A stretch of 64,000 nt of DNA from Hermatobates lingyangjiaoensis (lineage: Eukaryota > Arthropoda > Insecta > Hemiptera > Hermatobatidae). The notes beneath the pieces were generated by a model. It did not search any database. It saw only the letters and a program-made list of their open reading frames with translations, and had not been told where the DNA came from. The stretch lies in the NCBI GenBank assembly GCA_026182355.1, contig JAPFBL010001928.1, forward strand, positions 6,465,501 to 6,529,500, written 5' to 3'. Of the stretch, positions 1 through 13,700 are shown piece by piece. The position numbers and the translations under genes were made by a program. Each line of letters opens with the position of its first letter. Within the stretch, counting starts at the first letter, position 1.

Positions 1-214
1 TTCTAGTTATAACCATGGTAAATGAACATGGTTTATTCATCTAATTCCTAGTGCATAAATATGTTTCTTTATTATTAATGTGTAAATTCTAATAATAAGG
101 AATTAATGTAATGTAATGCATTTAATCTGATTACATTAGAATGATATACAGAATGTACTAAGAATAGAACGAAAATTTCTAATGTATCGTTAATAGGTTT
201 CCAACAAGATTATG

Positions 215-400
215 TTATTTATTCTGAGGTAAATGGATAAACAAACAAAAGTCTCCATACAAATGAAGTTTTATTCAACGCATTTGAACACTTTGTGTTC
301 ATCATCAGGAAGACACTATAATACAAATTATATCTAATCAGTTACAAAATTAGAGTGAAATAATAAAATTCAATTAAGATAATTCAAGACATGAATTCAA
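215..400 (-). mobile_element. Penelope-tail-like repeat with decayed hammerhead core
   Basis: Closely matches 41598-41790. On the minus strand: CTGATGA, extra T, stem GAACAC/GTGTTC, then AAAT in place of GAAA, so catalysis is probably lost. Only one arm is present. Confidence 0.6.
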
Positions 401-659
401 ACAAACATTTTGTTCTACAAACAACTATTTTGTTCAAACAAACATCCATTTTACCTCAGAATGAGTAAATACCACACCATTACGGATTGCATAACTAATG
501 ATTATGTTATTTAGTTTTGAATAACTTGTTTGTTTTCCAACGCCCACACTTATAAGGCTTTCACATTTTATTGCTTTTCTAGGGGCGGAAGTTGTTGCTC
601 ATTTATTATTTGACGCCCATTTTAGTCATGGGCGAGTCACATTTACCTGTTGATTCTAC

Positions 660-892
660 ATTGGGAGTCCTAAATTTTGCCTAACTCAAGTGTTTTTAGA
701 GTAGAGGGATCTTTAAACGTGTACCTGACAATGTACAGGCTCGGGACCGACGGTTTAACGTCCTCTCTGAGGGACGACATGCTCAGATTTATTCAACTCC
801 CACGTGAATAAATCGAGGGCCAGGTGGGAATTGAACCCCGAACCTACCAGTTCAGAGGTGAGTACGTTAACTATTGAGTTAACCTGGCCCCC
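660..892 (-). mobile_element. tRNA-derived SINE, copy 1
   Basis: On the minus strand it begins with GGCCAGGTTAACTCAATAG (A-box region) and has GTTCGGGGTTCAATTCCC (B-box region), followed by a body shared with 24854-25053, 49523-50203 and 50536-50758. These are pol III internal promoter boxes of a tRNA-like head. The four copies are diverged. Confidence 0.75.
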
Positions 893-1165
893 AGTTTTGA
901 ATACTGAGACTAAATTCATTGGACATTTATTTTACAAATGTATTCCAGTTTCGTTTCCTGTTGAGTTTTCACATTCTTTGTGTATAATTTGTGATTTATT
1001 TTATTAATTTAAAGTACTATATGTATGATGTATGAATGTTTTGAAAGTAACATGGTTTTGAAACATCCTTCATAACTGGAGTATTCAGATATTCGTTGTT
1101 CTCCCAGTACTTTGTATTAAGTTATACAGTTTTGGTAGGTTACTACAATTAGTTTGATAAACAAA

Positions 1166-1560
1166 TATCTTTTTGGAGGATTTCAAGAATTACGTCTCTA
1201 CACAGAAAAAGTTTAATATGAACTAGTGTTCTTCTTCAGATTTACATCTAAAATAACACATATGTGTGAGCTTTAAGATCGTCAGAGTGAATTATTTGAA
1301 ATTGAATGCAATATATAGACGTTGAGGTTTTTAACAAGAGAATTAGTACGATTGAGATTAAAAACCTCAACAGTTCAACTCAAAATTCGTATATTGTATT
1401 CAATTTCAAATAATTCACTCTGATGTTCTTAAAGTTTACACATGTGTATATTTTTTTATGTAAACCTGAAAAAGAACACTAAGGGTTCGAAACGCGTTGT
1501 TTGTTTCATATTAAACTTTTTTATTTTGTTTGGAGACTTAATTCTTGAAATCTCCTCAAT
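1166..1560. mobile_element. Foldback element with degraded hammerhead cores
   Basis: Arms share AGTTTAATATGAA and the long TTATTTGAAATTGAATGCAA block in reverse complement; the loop contains AAAAACCTCAA pairs. The plus-strand core at about 1466-1502 reads CTGAAAA (G8 lost), stem, GAAACGCGTT. The left arm has lost the GAAACGCGT part. Confidence 0.7.
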
Positions 1561-1767
1561 AAGAGTAAATCCACAATATAACAGATTTCACAAGTAATGA
1601 AACAAATATCTGTTTCCTTGCCCTTAAGATGATGGGTATTACATAAATAACTTAACTGCTATCAGCTTTTTCTTGGATACACAATTTGTTTCTAACGTTT
1701 CCCTGTTGTCTAATATACATTTAGCTATTTATTTGAAAAGCATTTCTCCATCGTGCCTTATTTTCAG

Positions 1768-4700
1768 GCCCTCTAATGGTCATGACGCAGAAGGTAACCA
1801 GTCTGGCCTTTAGCTTGCATGATGGCCTCACCAGAGAAGAACAGGAACTTACTACCAGTCAAAAGTACTATGCAGTCAGGTATGTTCCAATTTTTTTTTA
1901 TTTTGCACAAATACTTCAATTGGTTCATTACTTGTTCAATCTGTTACAGTGTGGTATCTACTGATATTGGGGCATTTCAAGAACTACATCTTCACACAAA
2001 AAAAAAGTTTAATATGAAACTAACAACGCGTTTCTAACTCTTAGTGTTCTTCTTCAGGTTAACATTTGCAGTTCAGATTAAGGTTAACAACTGTGCAGAC
2101 GTTAACTTCAAGTAGAACACTAAGTGTTCCAAACGCGTTGTTAGTTTCATATTAAACTTTTTTTGTGTGGAGACATAGTTCTTGAAATAACCCAATACTT
2201 CAGTTGGCACAAATGAAATAACAAAGAATTTTGGAAGTATTTTGATACGATTTTTATAAATATACATGCATATTGTTATTACCACTGAGGTTAGTAAGAT
2301 TAATATTAGAATTAGAAAAAACCGTCATACCTCGTAAGTTGATATCGGAGATGTTGGAGCGCTTTCGGATCTGGTCCATCTTCATTCGCAACTAATCTAT
2401 GGGGCTATTGTCGAGAGGTTTTATAGTCGTGTCCACTGCTATCTAGATATTGTTATTTCAAATTATGGCGTTATTTTTGAATTTATTTAATTATTATCTA
2501 ATCTAATTCTTTTATAGTTTTTTTTATCGTCATATTGTCCGTCCAGTCTTCTTTTTATTTTTGTTAATGGTTTAAATAAGATATCGGATTGGTGGTTTAT
2601 CTGTTCGTTTATTATATTACCCGATTTTTTATGTTTATAAATTTCTAGTTGTTCTATTATATTAAGTCTCTGTCCTTTCTGTCCAGTCTTTAGTAAATCC
2701 ATTGAGTTTTCTATGCTGTCAGGTTCGTGTCCGTGTTTGGTAAGGTGATTTGCGAAATTAGATTTATTAGTATTATTTAAATAATCTTTAAGATGTTCTT
2801 TGAATCGTTGTTTTAGGGTTCTTCCCGTTTGTCCTACATATATTTGATTACAGTCTTTACATTTTAATTTATATATTCCGCTTTTTTCGAATTTGTTAGT
2901 TTTATTCTCCGTGGAGCAAGCTAATATTTGATTTATAGAATTATTAGTTTTATACCCTACCTTTACATTGTACCGTTTAAGTAAGTTCGCGATTTTATAA
3001 CTAATATTTCCTATGTACGTTATAGACGCGTATTTATTATTATTAGACCTTTCATAATTATTTATTTTGTTCGTTCTATTTGTTAAAATTTTATTGATTA
3101 AGTTTGAGTTGTAACCTTTATTCGTTGCTATTTCTTTAATTATATTTAACTCTTTTTTATAGTTATTAGGAAATTAAAGATATAATTAAATAAATATAAT
3201 TAAATAATTAAAGTACAATATAATTAATATACAATATAATTAAAGAAATAGCAACGAATAAAGGTTACAACTCAAACTTAATCAATAAAATTTTAACAAA
3301 TAGAACGAACAAAATAAATAATTATGAAAGGTCTAATAATAATAAATACGCGTCTATAACGTACATAGGAAATATTAGTTATAAAATCGCGAACTTACTT
3401 AAACGGTACAATGTAAAGGTAGGGTATAAAACTAATAATTCTATAAATCAAATATTAGCTTGCTCCACGGAGAATAAAACTAACAAATTCGAAAAAAGCG
3501 GAATATATAAATTAAAATGTAAAGACTGTAATCAAATATATGTAGGACAAACGGGAAGAACCCTAAAACAACGATTCAAAGAACATCTTAAAGATTATTT
3601 AAATAATACTAATAAATCTAATTTCGCAAATCACCTTACCAAACACGGACACGAACCTGACAGCATAGAAAACTCAATGGATTTACTAAAGACTGGACAG
3701 AAAGGACAGAGACTTAATATAATAGAACAACTAGAAATTTATAAACATAAAAAATCGGGTAATATAATAAACGAACAGATAAACCACCAATCCGATATCT
3801 TATTTAAACCATTAACAAAAATAAAAAGAAGACTGGACGGACAATATGACGATAAAAAAAACTATAAAAGAATTAGATTAGATAATAATTAAATAAATTC
3901 AAAAATAACGCCATAATTTGAAATAACAATATCTAGATAGCAGTGGACACGACTATAAAACCTCTCGACAATAGCCCCATAGATTAGTTGCGAATGAAGA
4001 TGGACCAGATCCGAAAGCGCTCCAACATCTCCGATATCAACTTACGAGGTATGACGGTTTTTTCTAATTCTAATATTAATTTTATAATTATTTTGAACAT
4101 AAATTTTTGTTTAGTAATAATAGAAACAAGGATGACCAATTAAGAATTTTAAATGAGTTCATTAGTTCAAGTTTTCAGCTGTAAATTTGATTTATAATTT
4201 CTTTATATACCTACTTACTTTTAATTCAAGCTTCCATCTCTGTTAGCTGCAGTGATAAATTATTATTTAAAATACAAACTATGGAGCGTTTTGTTTATGA
4301 TAAATACCAGGACTTCTTAGGTATGAATAAGTGCATGCTAAAGAAATCCTCACTCAAAGGAACTAATGCTATTTTAATGTTCATGTGATCTGGGGAACTG
4401 TGAGCTCTCAACTTACATTATGACATCAATCACAGAAGCAACTGTACAGAAAAGTTACTAAACTTACCGAGAGATATGTCAGTTAGTGGACTCAAAATAT
4501 TGAAAAGGTATCAAAACTACTGTCGTCTTCAAATGACCAAGACCTTAATAGTGAAGGAGAGGAAATGAATTATGAATATGCATAAATGTCCAGTATAGAA
4601 GTAAAAGATTAGTTACTGTTAAAATGCTGAAAACTTTCATAACCCATATTCCCCAAAGAGAAGGAGTAGTGAAAAATAACTACACTGCTTGACCTAACAC

Positions 4701-7700
4701 AGCACTAACTTCGAACAAGTTTTAAAGAATAATTTTAAAATAAATATTTTACAAAACTAGGCATCATAACGGAGAAACTTGGTTCTTTGACAATGGGGGA
4801 TCGAAAGACCCTAGAACTGTTCCATTTTGCTTTTGATTAATGTGGTAATCTTTTTATGTATATGTTAAAAAACATAAACTTATCTCATCCAGATATTTTC
4901 CATCTGGTAATTATCCTTATAGAGCCGTCATCCTAGAACTGATGTTAAGATTGTGTTTATTTTTAAGAAAGTACATATATCTTTAATATTCTGAGTACCA
5001 CGTAATGTCAATGTTACATTTATTTAGACAGAAGGTAAAACTAACCAAAATTATTAATACTACTCTACTTTTTTTATTTTAATATATACTTGTATAGTTG
5101 TAGAGTAAAAAGCTAATGAAATGGATGGTCTCTACATATAAAAATTTAATCGTATAAACAACGCGTTTCGAACACGTAGTGTTCTTCCTCAGGCATTGAC
5201 TAAAAAAATACAATGTTATCCGAGAGTTATCTATAGTACAATGTAAATATAGTACAAAATAAAAATAAAATAAAACTCTCTTCCTTATTTACTTACTTAT
5301 TTACTCTCTTCTTTCTGATGACACAGTATTTTTTAGTTAATGCCTGAGGAAGAACACTACGTGTTCGAAACGTGTTGTTTATACGATTTAATTTTTATAT
5401 GTAGAGACCATTTCATTAGCTTTTTACCCTACAATGAGTAAATACCACTTAATAACTGATTGCACTACGTTAATTGTATAGTATATCTATTAAAATAAAC
5501 ACCAATTATCAGATCGTTGCTTTATGTTGCAGGAAAATTCCTTCTGCTCTTGAATACTTTAGTTTCATGCTACAGTTTCAGTCCCTTATGGCAGGTCCTA
5601 TAGTCTTCTACACAGACTATATGGAGTTTATTAACGGACAACATTTATTGAAACATTCTCCTGCAAATAAGGTTTGTTTTTAACTTATGTATTTTTCATT
5701 TCATTTAAAAAAAAAACTATCCTTTAACTATCCTAGGATATCATCAAGTTACCTGAAGTTATCAGGACTTGGTGATGACCTAGAAAGTTTGAAGACAAAG
5801 TAATGCTAGTTAGTAGATAGTGTTTAATTCTTCGGAGCAATTCGTACTAATATGCATAGCTGAATGGTTTGGCTATTCGTGAAATGTTTATTTTTACTTT
5901 CTGTTTAGGACTGTGATCCAAAGAGAGTGGTGATTGAGCCTTCACCCGTGTACCCAGCTCTTAAAAAGGTTTTCATCAGCATCATTTGCGCCCTCATCTT
6001 CACCAACTTTTCTTCATATTTTCCGATAAAAAAAGTCAAAGGTATATTATTATCAAAAATATTAGATATTTCAAATTAATTCAAATAATTTATTAAATTG
6101 AAATAATAGTAAAATTGATTTAAAAGTTTAAAATAGAAAGTAAAATTATTGGATAAAAAATTCTTCATGAGAATCTCAAACAGAATTATATCATTAATGG
6201 GTTAGTTCTACTGAGGTTAGTAATATTAAAATTATTAGTAATACTGTCCGTCATACCTCGTAAATTCTCAGAAAAGCTCTACTGGTTTCGGGTTCGTCCG
6301 GATCCCATCTTCAAGAGCAACTAACTGACTACGTCAGTCCGAAACCGGTCGAGATTTTCTGAGAATTTACGAGGTATGACGGACAGTATCACTACTAATT
6401 CTAGAATTATTATATCAGTTACTCTTAGATGAAGGACGTTAGCTACTTACTTTAATTGTCATTAGTCTTCAACTAATTATTCTTCCTTATTTGTTCAAAA
6501 ATTAAAAGGATTTTACAATAAACAAGCAAAATGAAGTTCAACTCCTGAAATCTTTGGTCAGTAACTCTGAATCAATATTTTTGTGACTATAACGAGAACA
6601 ACTCAAAGTTGAAAGAACCTAGTACCATTTTAGAAGTTCAGATTGAAGTTTATATAACAGTATTTGAAAACTTTTTTGAGAAAGTTAGCTTCTTAGAAAG
6701 AAAATCAGTGAAGAAGTTTTAGTCTTTTAAACTGACAAGCGTGTTTACTTGTCGAAATCGCTTATTTGGTTCTGTGGATATTTTGTTATTACAAAGTGAT
6801 AAGTATGTTCAATTGTTTACTAGTCGAAGAAACTTAGATCTAAAATCTCTTAAGATCTTTTTCTTAAGTTTTTGTAACAATAAAGTTTATCACCATTTTA
6901 TTTTCACAAACACTTAAGAAAAAGATCTGATTTTGAAAATCAAAGATTTTAAAGTTAAGTTCCTTCGACTAGTAAACAATTGAACATGAACTCTTATGTA
7001 GTAAACTGTGTAAGTTGTAATAAGGTTTTAAGTTAATACCTTTAAACATCAATGGTATTTATGCGATGTTTTATGAAAACAATTCGTTTCACCATCACCG
7101 AGTTAACTTTGAAGTGACAATTTTTTTGAACACGTTTTTATAATTGTAACTTTTCTTTAGCTCCTCCTAGAGTGCATGAATATCCCATAATGATAGATGA
7201 GTTTTCACATAATTGCTTTAGTCTGTTTACAATTTAGTTTTTGCTTTTAAATTATTGAATTTAAGAAAGAAATAAAGAGTAAAATTTATTTCAGAGGAGG
7301 GTTTTGTATCAAAGAGCGTCGTCTCGCAGCTCACATACCTGTCAATAACAACCTGCCTGGTGAGATTCAAGTATTACCATGCCTGGATTTTGGCTGACGC
7401 AATCTGCAACCTTTCCGGGTTAGGCTTCAGTGGTTACACTGGCCCCAACAATGCTCCAAACTGGGACCTTATCTCCAATGTTGACATTCTGGACTTTGAG
7501 GTAAGCGTGAACTACTTCAAAAGTGTATACTATAAAGTGGACAAAGACCGCATATGTCAAAGTCAAGGCTCGAGGACCAAATCAGGCCCCCGAGAGGGTT
7601 TTCCATAGCCCGCGGGATGATAGTTTATTATTAGAACCGGCTCGCAGGCCGCAGAAGTTTTACACGCACCAATACTAACTACATTTCTCACAATGCAACG

Positions 7701-10700
7701 GCGACGCACCGAGTGTAGCTTAAATTCATAATTTAACAAGTCATTAGCATAATACAAAAGTTAACTTGCAGATAGCCATAAAAAATGGCAAACGGAAGGT
7801 GGACACTGAGAACCGGTGGTTTCAATCATTTAATGTTCATGTTATAGGGATTTATGTATAAAGTAAATCTATCTTTTGTGCTGTTGAATATTAAAAATGA
7901 CTGACAAAGCCATAAGAAAATATTGCTTTATTTATCTGGCCATATTGTAATATATTTTTTAGGTTTTGAGTAGGTTCAATTTGGTTCACAACACTATATG
8001 CGGTCATTTTAAAAAAAAATTCAGTGAACATTTGATCAGTCCAGCCCTCGGTTTGTTTTTAAATTTTTTATTTAGCCCACCGTCCATTTTGACTTTGACA
8101 CCTCTGGTAAAATCACATGACCTTCAATGCTTTATTAAATTGAGACGAAAAAATTTCATTAAAATACAGTTACTTTGAAATTGTTACAATTACTCTTTAA
8201 TTGATTAAAATTACTTAGAAAATGAAACAGTGCTAATTTTATTTAAGACTAGCTGATCTACCCGGCTTTACCCGGGAAACAATTTAATTCCAACTCTAAT
8301 AATAAATTGCATATAACGAAAACAATTTAAATTTTCTATAGTTCCAATACACTTAAGTTTTTTTTTAGACAAAGGAAATTAATACAGAATGTAAATTATA
8401 GATTACACAAAAAAACCAAAAATATAATGTAAAACTTATTATAATTTTGCACATTTTTTTTTTCAAAATTAAAACGAAGGTATGGAAAAGTAGATTATCA
8501 TCAAAATGAAAATTACATTATTAACTTTCTCGAAGGAATTTAAATAAGTTTCAGTTATTAAATATCCTTTAACTTCTTACAGTAATAGAAAGGGGAACAT
8601 TGAGTTCATATGTATGTAAGAGGACATAGAGCTACATACACAGGCACTGAGTTGTATATATATAAAGTCAATTTAAGTGTATAGATTTTTGAACTAATGA
8701 GGTGATCTCTACGATTGTTATAAACACTATTTCACCTGATTCAAAGCTGGTTGGAGATTATTGTCTAAATATAAAAAAAAAACCGCTCTGATCAGAATCA
8801 AAGTATTGTAGTTAGTTCCTCTGGAAAAAAGTTGTATAAGATCTATATGTTTCTTTGTATCTAAATGTCTCTATTTTAATTTCAATAGCGGTCAGACAGA
8901 CAAACTTTGTATTTTATATATACAGATAATCAATGTAGCATAATTCCATTGTAAAAAAAAACCTGTTTTGTATTATTGAGTGTGTGTTGTTTTAGTTTGG
9001 TTTGTCTCTTCGTGAGTGTATTACTCACTGGAACAAGGGCACCAATACTTGGCTGAGGTTCGTTGTTTATGAGAGAGTGAAGAAGAATGCTACGGTCTGG
9101 ACTTATGCCCTCTCTGCACTCTGGCACGGCTTCTACCCGGGCTACTACATGACTTTTGCCACTGGTGCTTTGTTTACCATTGCTTCAAGATCGGTAGGGT
9201 ATTTTTTTTTTATATATTTATATATATGTATGCATGCATTAACTTCTCACTCTTCCAATGATATTTGTTTGGTGAAAGATATTTATTTCCTCTTAAGTAA
9301 ACACAAAGTCATAACATGTTAAGGAACAGCGGTGAATATGTTAATATCAACAAGAATTATGTTAACCTAACGTTCATGATTCCCTCTAGTCTTTATTAAC
9401 AGCATTACTTCAAGGTAAAGCTATCAAATACTACTAATTATTTTTTTATGCATTGACATTTCTTAATGGGCTGCTGTTTGCCCATTTGAAAGCTGATTTT
9501 TCCTTCATTAAATTTGTTTGTTTAAATTCCTTGCAGTTGTCTAACTTCTTGTGTATCTAACATTCTTAAATGAAATAGATTCAACCGAGCAGTCGCTGGG
9601 TTGTGCTGGGCCAGGAATTAAAATCAACCGTTACCAATATACTCATACTACTAATGTTACTGTAAATAGTGAATAGTACAGTGTGAAACAACTTACAGTA
9701 AAAGACAAAAAAACACTTCAAGAATATAATAAAATAAAACTATTAGGTAGGAAATTGAGGCATATATTGGCACCATTGATTTAAAATTGGTATTTATATC
9801 CGTGATTTTGGAAGGTAACGTTAGTCCCATTGATGATGCAGCCATTGCGAAACCGGTCGGCCGACTTCACCAATGATAGACGAAGTATGATGGTTAATAA
9901 GATGTCAAACTCTGTGGCACTAACAATATGCATGTATTTAACTTACAGATCGTAATAGCCTAAACTGTGTACTATCAAATGAGTGTTTTTTCACCGTATA
10001 TTTTTAGAAATTGACAGAAGCTGTTTGAAAGACCCTAACTGTGACTGAATACAAATCTCAATCTATCAAGTTGACCTTTGTTTATGTCTGTAAGTAAATA
10101 CCTGTTGAGTTTACTTCAGTACAGGATCTAATTCAATTATATGCGGCAGTTATCTGTCACACTTTTTAACAAAAGTTGACAAGTCCCAAAAAAATATTGA
10201 AGAGACTACATTATAGATTTCTTATTCTTGTTGAGGGCTTCTAGTGACACGTAACACCGACAATCCTATGATATAAATAAACATATAAATACGAGTTAAA
10301 AATTCAAGAACAGTAATACACAGAGTAAAGAAACACACTTACAAATTCAACTTTTCGGGCAATCCGTCTTCAAGAGAAAAGAGAAAGGGGGATCCAAGCG
10401 TCTACCGTGTGGTTTGTATCCCTTTTGTCTTTTCTCTTGAAGACGGATTGCCCGAAAATTTGAGTTTGTGTTTCTTTATTCTGTGTATTACTCTTCTTGA
10501 ATTTTGAACTCTTATTGTGTCCAGTTTGGATCGTCTTTCCGTTTATGAAGTAAACATATAAATATGTTTATTTATAACATCTTTTTAGTTTTTTACTGAT
10601 TGTATTTGTTCCTCATTATTTCTAAAGCAGTCAATTTGATATTTTCTGCAGACTGGCAGATTGTATTTTCCCTCATTATTTCTAAAGCAGTCAATTTGAT

Positions 10701-13700
10701 ATTTTCTGCAGTCTGGCAGATTGTAATTGTCCCTCATTATTTCTAAAGCAGTAAAGTTGATATTTTCTGCAGACTGGCAGATTGTATTTGTCCCTCATTA
10801 TTTCTAAAGCAGTCAATTTGATATTTTCTGCGGACTGGTCTCCAGATTTTGTTTTCTGCACAGGTTCGTCGACACGTGAGACCGCTCTTCCTGTCCACAC
10901 CCTCCAAGAAAGCTTTCTACGACTTCCTAACTCTACTCGTCACCAGGATGGTCCTCGCCTACACCACATTTAGCTTCGTCCTGCTTGAGTTTTGGGCCAG
11001 TATGCGCATCTACTGGTAAATAATAATTATCTTACCTTTATTAGTTAAATAAATCTATATATATCATTAGTTAATGTATAATTCAGGTCTAAATAGATTT
11101 TACTTGCGTTATCTAAAATTATCCTCTTCTTATAAGTAATGATCAAACCACAATATGAAATGGGAAAACTAGCCTAAGATCTTTCAACCGTAACAAGCAG
11201 TCTTCGTCAGAGTCAATAACCCAACTGAGTTTTAACCTCAGTTTTATGAGGTTTTAAACCTCAGTTGGGTTTTTGACTCTGACAAAGACCGTTTGTTACG
11301 GTTGAAAGATCTTAGTCTTGTTTTCCCATTTCATATTGTCATTTGATCATTGATTGTTATTTCACGTGTTTATGTGAAATCTTTTTATCGATGTTATAAG
11401 TAAGTAGAAGTGACTTACACGGTCTCCAAACAAAGACTGGGAAACAGTGTTCCACAGACCAGACAGTACTGATGCTGGGGAGGGGAGAATAATACAGAAG
11501 AAATACAAGTGAAAAATAAGTAGAGTGTGCAATATCCTTAATATTTCAAGAAAAAGAGTGAAAAGAACAAATGAATACTCGTTTGAGTTTATTTAGCAAT
11601 TCCTAATATTAGTAATTTTAGAGGGGAAAAAAGATAAAATCGGAAACCTTTAATTCCTCTAATATACAGTTTTTTTTATTTTGAGTTATATATTGTAAGC
11701 ATAAGTAGTGTGGAATACACAACAAAGGGATCATGGGCTACATGAACAAAGTTGTATTTACATTTAAATATAATGCAACGTTGTTTTTTTTAAAAGATAT
11801 TTTTTTGAGAATTTTTTGACGTTGAACCAGTCCTCGATAAAGGAGTCTTTTTTTTTCTTAATTCTTATTGTGATTTGAACATTCATATATTTATATATAT
11901 ATGTGTGTAAGTTCAAAATCAAAGAAGAGTAACATACAGAGTGAAGAAACACACTTACTAACTGAAATGTTTGGAAAATCCGTCTTCAGGAGAAAAAAGA
12001 GAGGGATACCAAGCACTTGTGATCATGATTGAAGTCGTGACTCAGACAAGGGCGTTGCTAGTGGCAAAATCTTATCCCCTCGTCAGAATTCTTTAATTTG
12101 ATTTATAGTTTGATAATGTGTATAAGTGTACTTTAGCAGCATATCCGCACAAAGGTAAATAAGATTAAAATTATCTTTTGCGTTCAGAATTTCTGTGTTA
12201 AATTTTTTCTGATCTTGTGGGGCTTTGTATTAATTCATAGTATAAACCGTACTATGTATTAATCTATAATATAGATGTATTAATCTATAGTAATATAACT
12301 ATTAATCATAGTATTAAATACTAGGACTTGTAGCAGCGGTATATCAAACTTTTTTTTCTCTAGGGTGAACCTATGAAATAACGAATGCTTTGGGGTGCAT
12401 CATTGATTTTAATATAGAAAGTTTAGTCCTGAAATTTCAAAATAAAAAATAATAGAAAATTAAAAGGAAAAGTTTTTTTTTGTTTAGAGAGAGACAGAGA
12501 GAAAGAAAGAGAGAGATCAGTAACAAATGATTTAAATCCCCAAGGAAAGAGAGAGAAAAAATATTATTCATTGCTGCTTAAAGATTAAAGAAATTTACCT
12601 TCCAGTTCAAACTATCAAGTGGCGGTGACTTGACTCAGACTTGAAAAACTATTGCTGTTTCTAAAATGAATGAAAATGATGTATATTTTTAAAATATATT
12701 CTTCGGTTATCTTGGGGTGCACCGTTTGAGAAGCACTGACTCATAGTATTAATCCTCTGTGACATATGTCATACAGTTATCACTGACTGATCTGAGCAAC
12801 AAACCATTTATAAGAACCCCCAATCTAAGATGTTATGCGATCCATGCCGAAGGATGGATGATACAGGAGTTACTGTATTACGAACGGAGCCTCAAGGGTA
12901 CCAGACGACCTCCTTAAGTAAATAGCCTTACTCCGGTATGCGGTGCTCTGCCGGATTGGACAAAATACCACCAATAGAGATACAGGGATTTTCCCCTGTA
13001 TGATACTAAGGAGAAGGAAGTCCGGAAATCATCCTCCGGAAGCGCAAAGGGTCTAAAAGTGCTAACTAGTGGGAGCCAACCTCCCACAAGTGCACATGAG
13101 GATCCGAAGAAGGAGAAAGGAAGTTACTTTCTCCTGAAACGTAGGGAGCCTGAATGGACATTATCAATGATGGTTTAAGCAGATTCTGCAAAAAAAGAAG
13201 AAGAAATACCGTTACACCTGCTGACTGACTCTAAGGCAACTTTGCTGCACAGAGGTAGGTGCTTAGGGACACTCAACAAAACCATAGAAAATCTTTTACC
13301 GCTGGAACCAGCAAAAGTGCTGATCTTCTTGGAGGCGTTGAAGTGACCTGTTGGAGTACTTTTGTACAGAAGAGGGGAAGTACAATAGTTTTTTTTTTAA
13401 GACGCAGTGATATAGTCACCCTCAAATAATAATAATAATAATAAAGTATCAAGACTAGGGGCATAAACTGAACTGAGTAATTAAAACAAACAGATGGTCA
13501 AGTTTTAAATGTAAGATGTTAGGATTAAGAACGACTCCAATTGTCAGTCAATAGAGTTTTTGTTTTATAATAGAAGTATGAAAATGAGTTAGTAAGATAA
13601 TTGTGTTGTGTTCAGGTACATGTATTTCTGGCTGCACCTTGTAGGCCTTGTCTGCATTTTCATCCTACCAAAGGTGCTCCGTCAAAACGATGCTCAGCTA

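Larger units (their letters stand above)
2262..4080. mobile_element. Head-to-head pair of 5'-truncated Penelope-like elements forming an 847-bp-arm palindrome
   Basis: Arms 2299-3145 and 3234-4080 are reverse complements (paired positions always sum to 6379) and encode identical peptides where compared. A roughly 35-base leader (ATGCATATTGTTATTACCAC then TGAGGTTAGTAA) is present on the left only. Each arm holds a GIY-YIG endonuclease frame, a 3' untranslated part with a hammerhead-like core, and the outer end CGAGGTATGACGG. Families with GIY-YIG plus hammerheads are Penelope-like elements. The minus copy extends about 27 bases further upstream than the plus copy, so the two are truncated at different points. 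Confidence 0.85.
5090..5445. mobile_element. Foldback element with two intact hammerhead-like cores
   Basis: Inverted arms (AGGGTAAAAAGCTAATGAAA type ends) around a spacer at about 5210-5330. Each arm has an outward-facing hammerhead-like core. Confidence 0.8.

Noticed and set aside
780..892. Genuine tRNA gene
   Set aside because: The A- and B-box-like parts belong to a SINE head found in four copies; no full cloverleaf with anticodon stem could be drawn with confidence.
11364..11395. Helitron 3' end at the TTTCACGTGTTTATGTGAAA hairpin
   Set aside because: The hairpin is followed by TCTTTTTATA rather than a CTRR end at the usual distance, and it always follows foldback arms.
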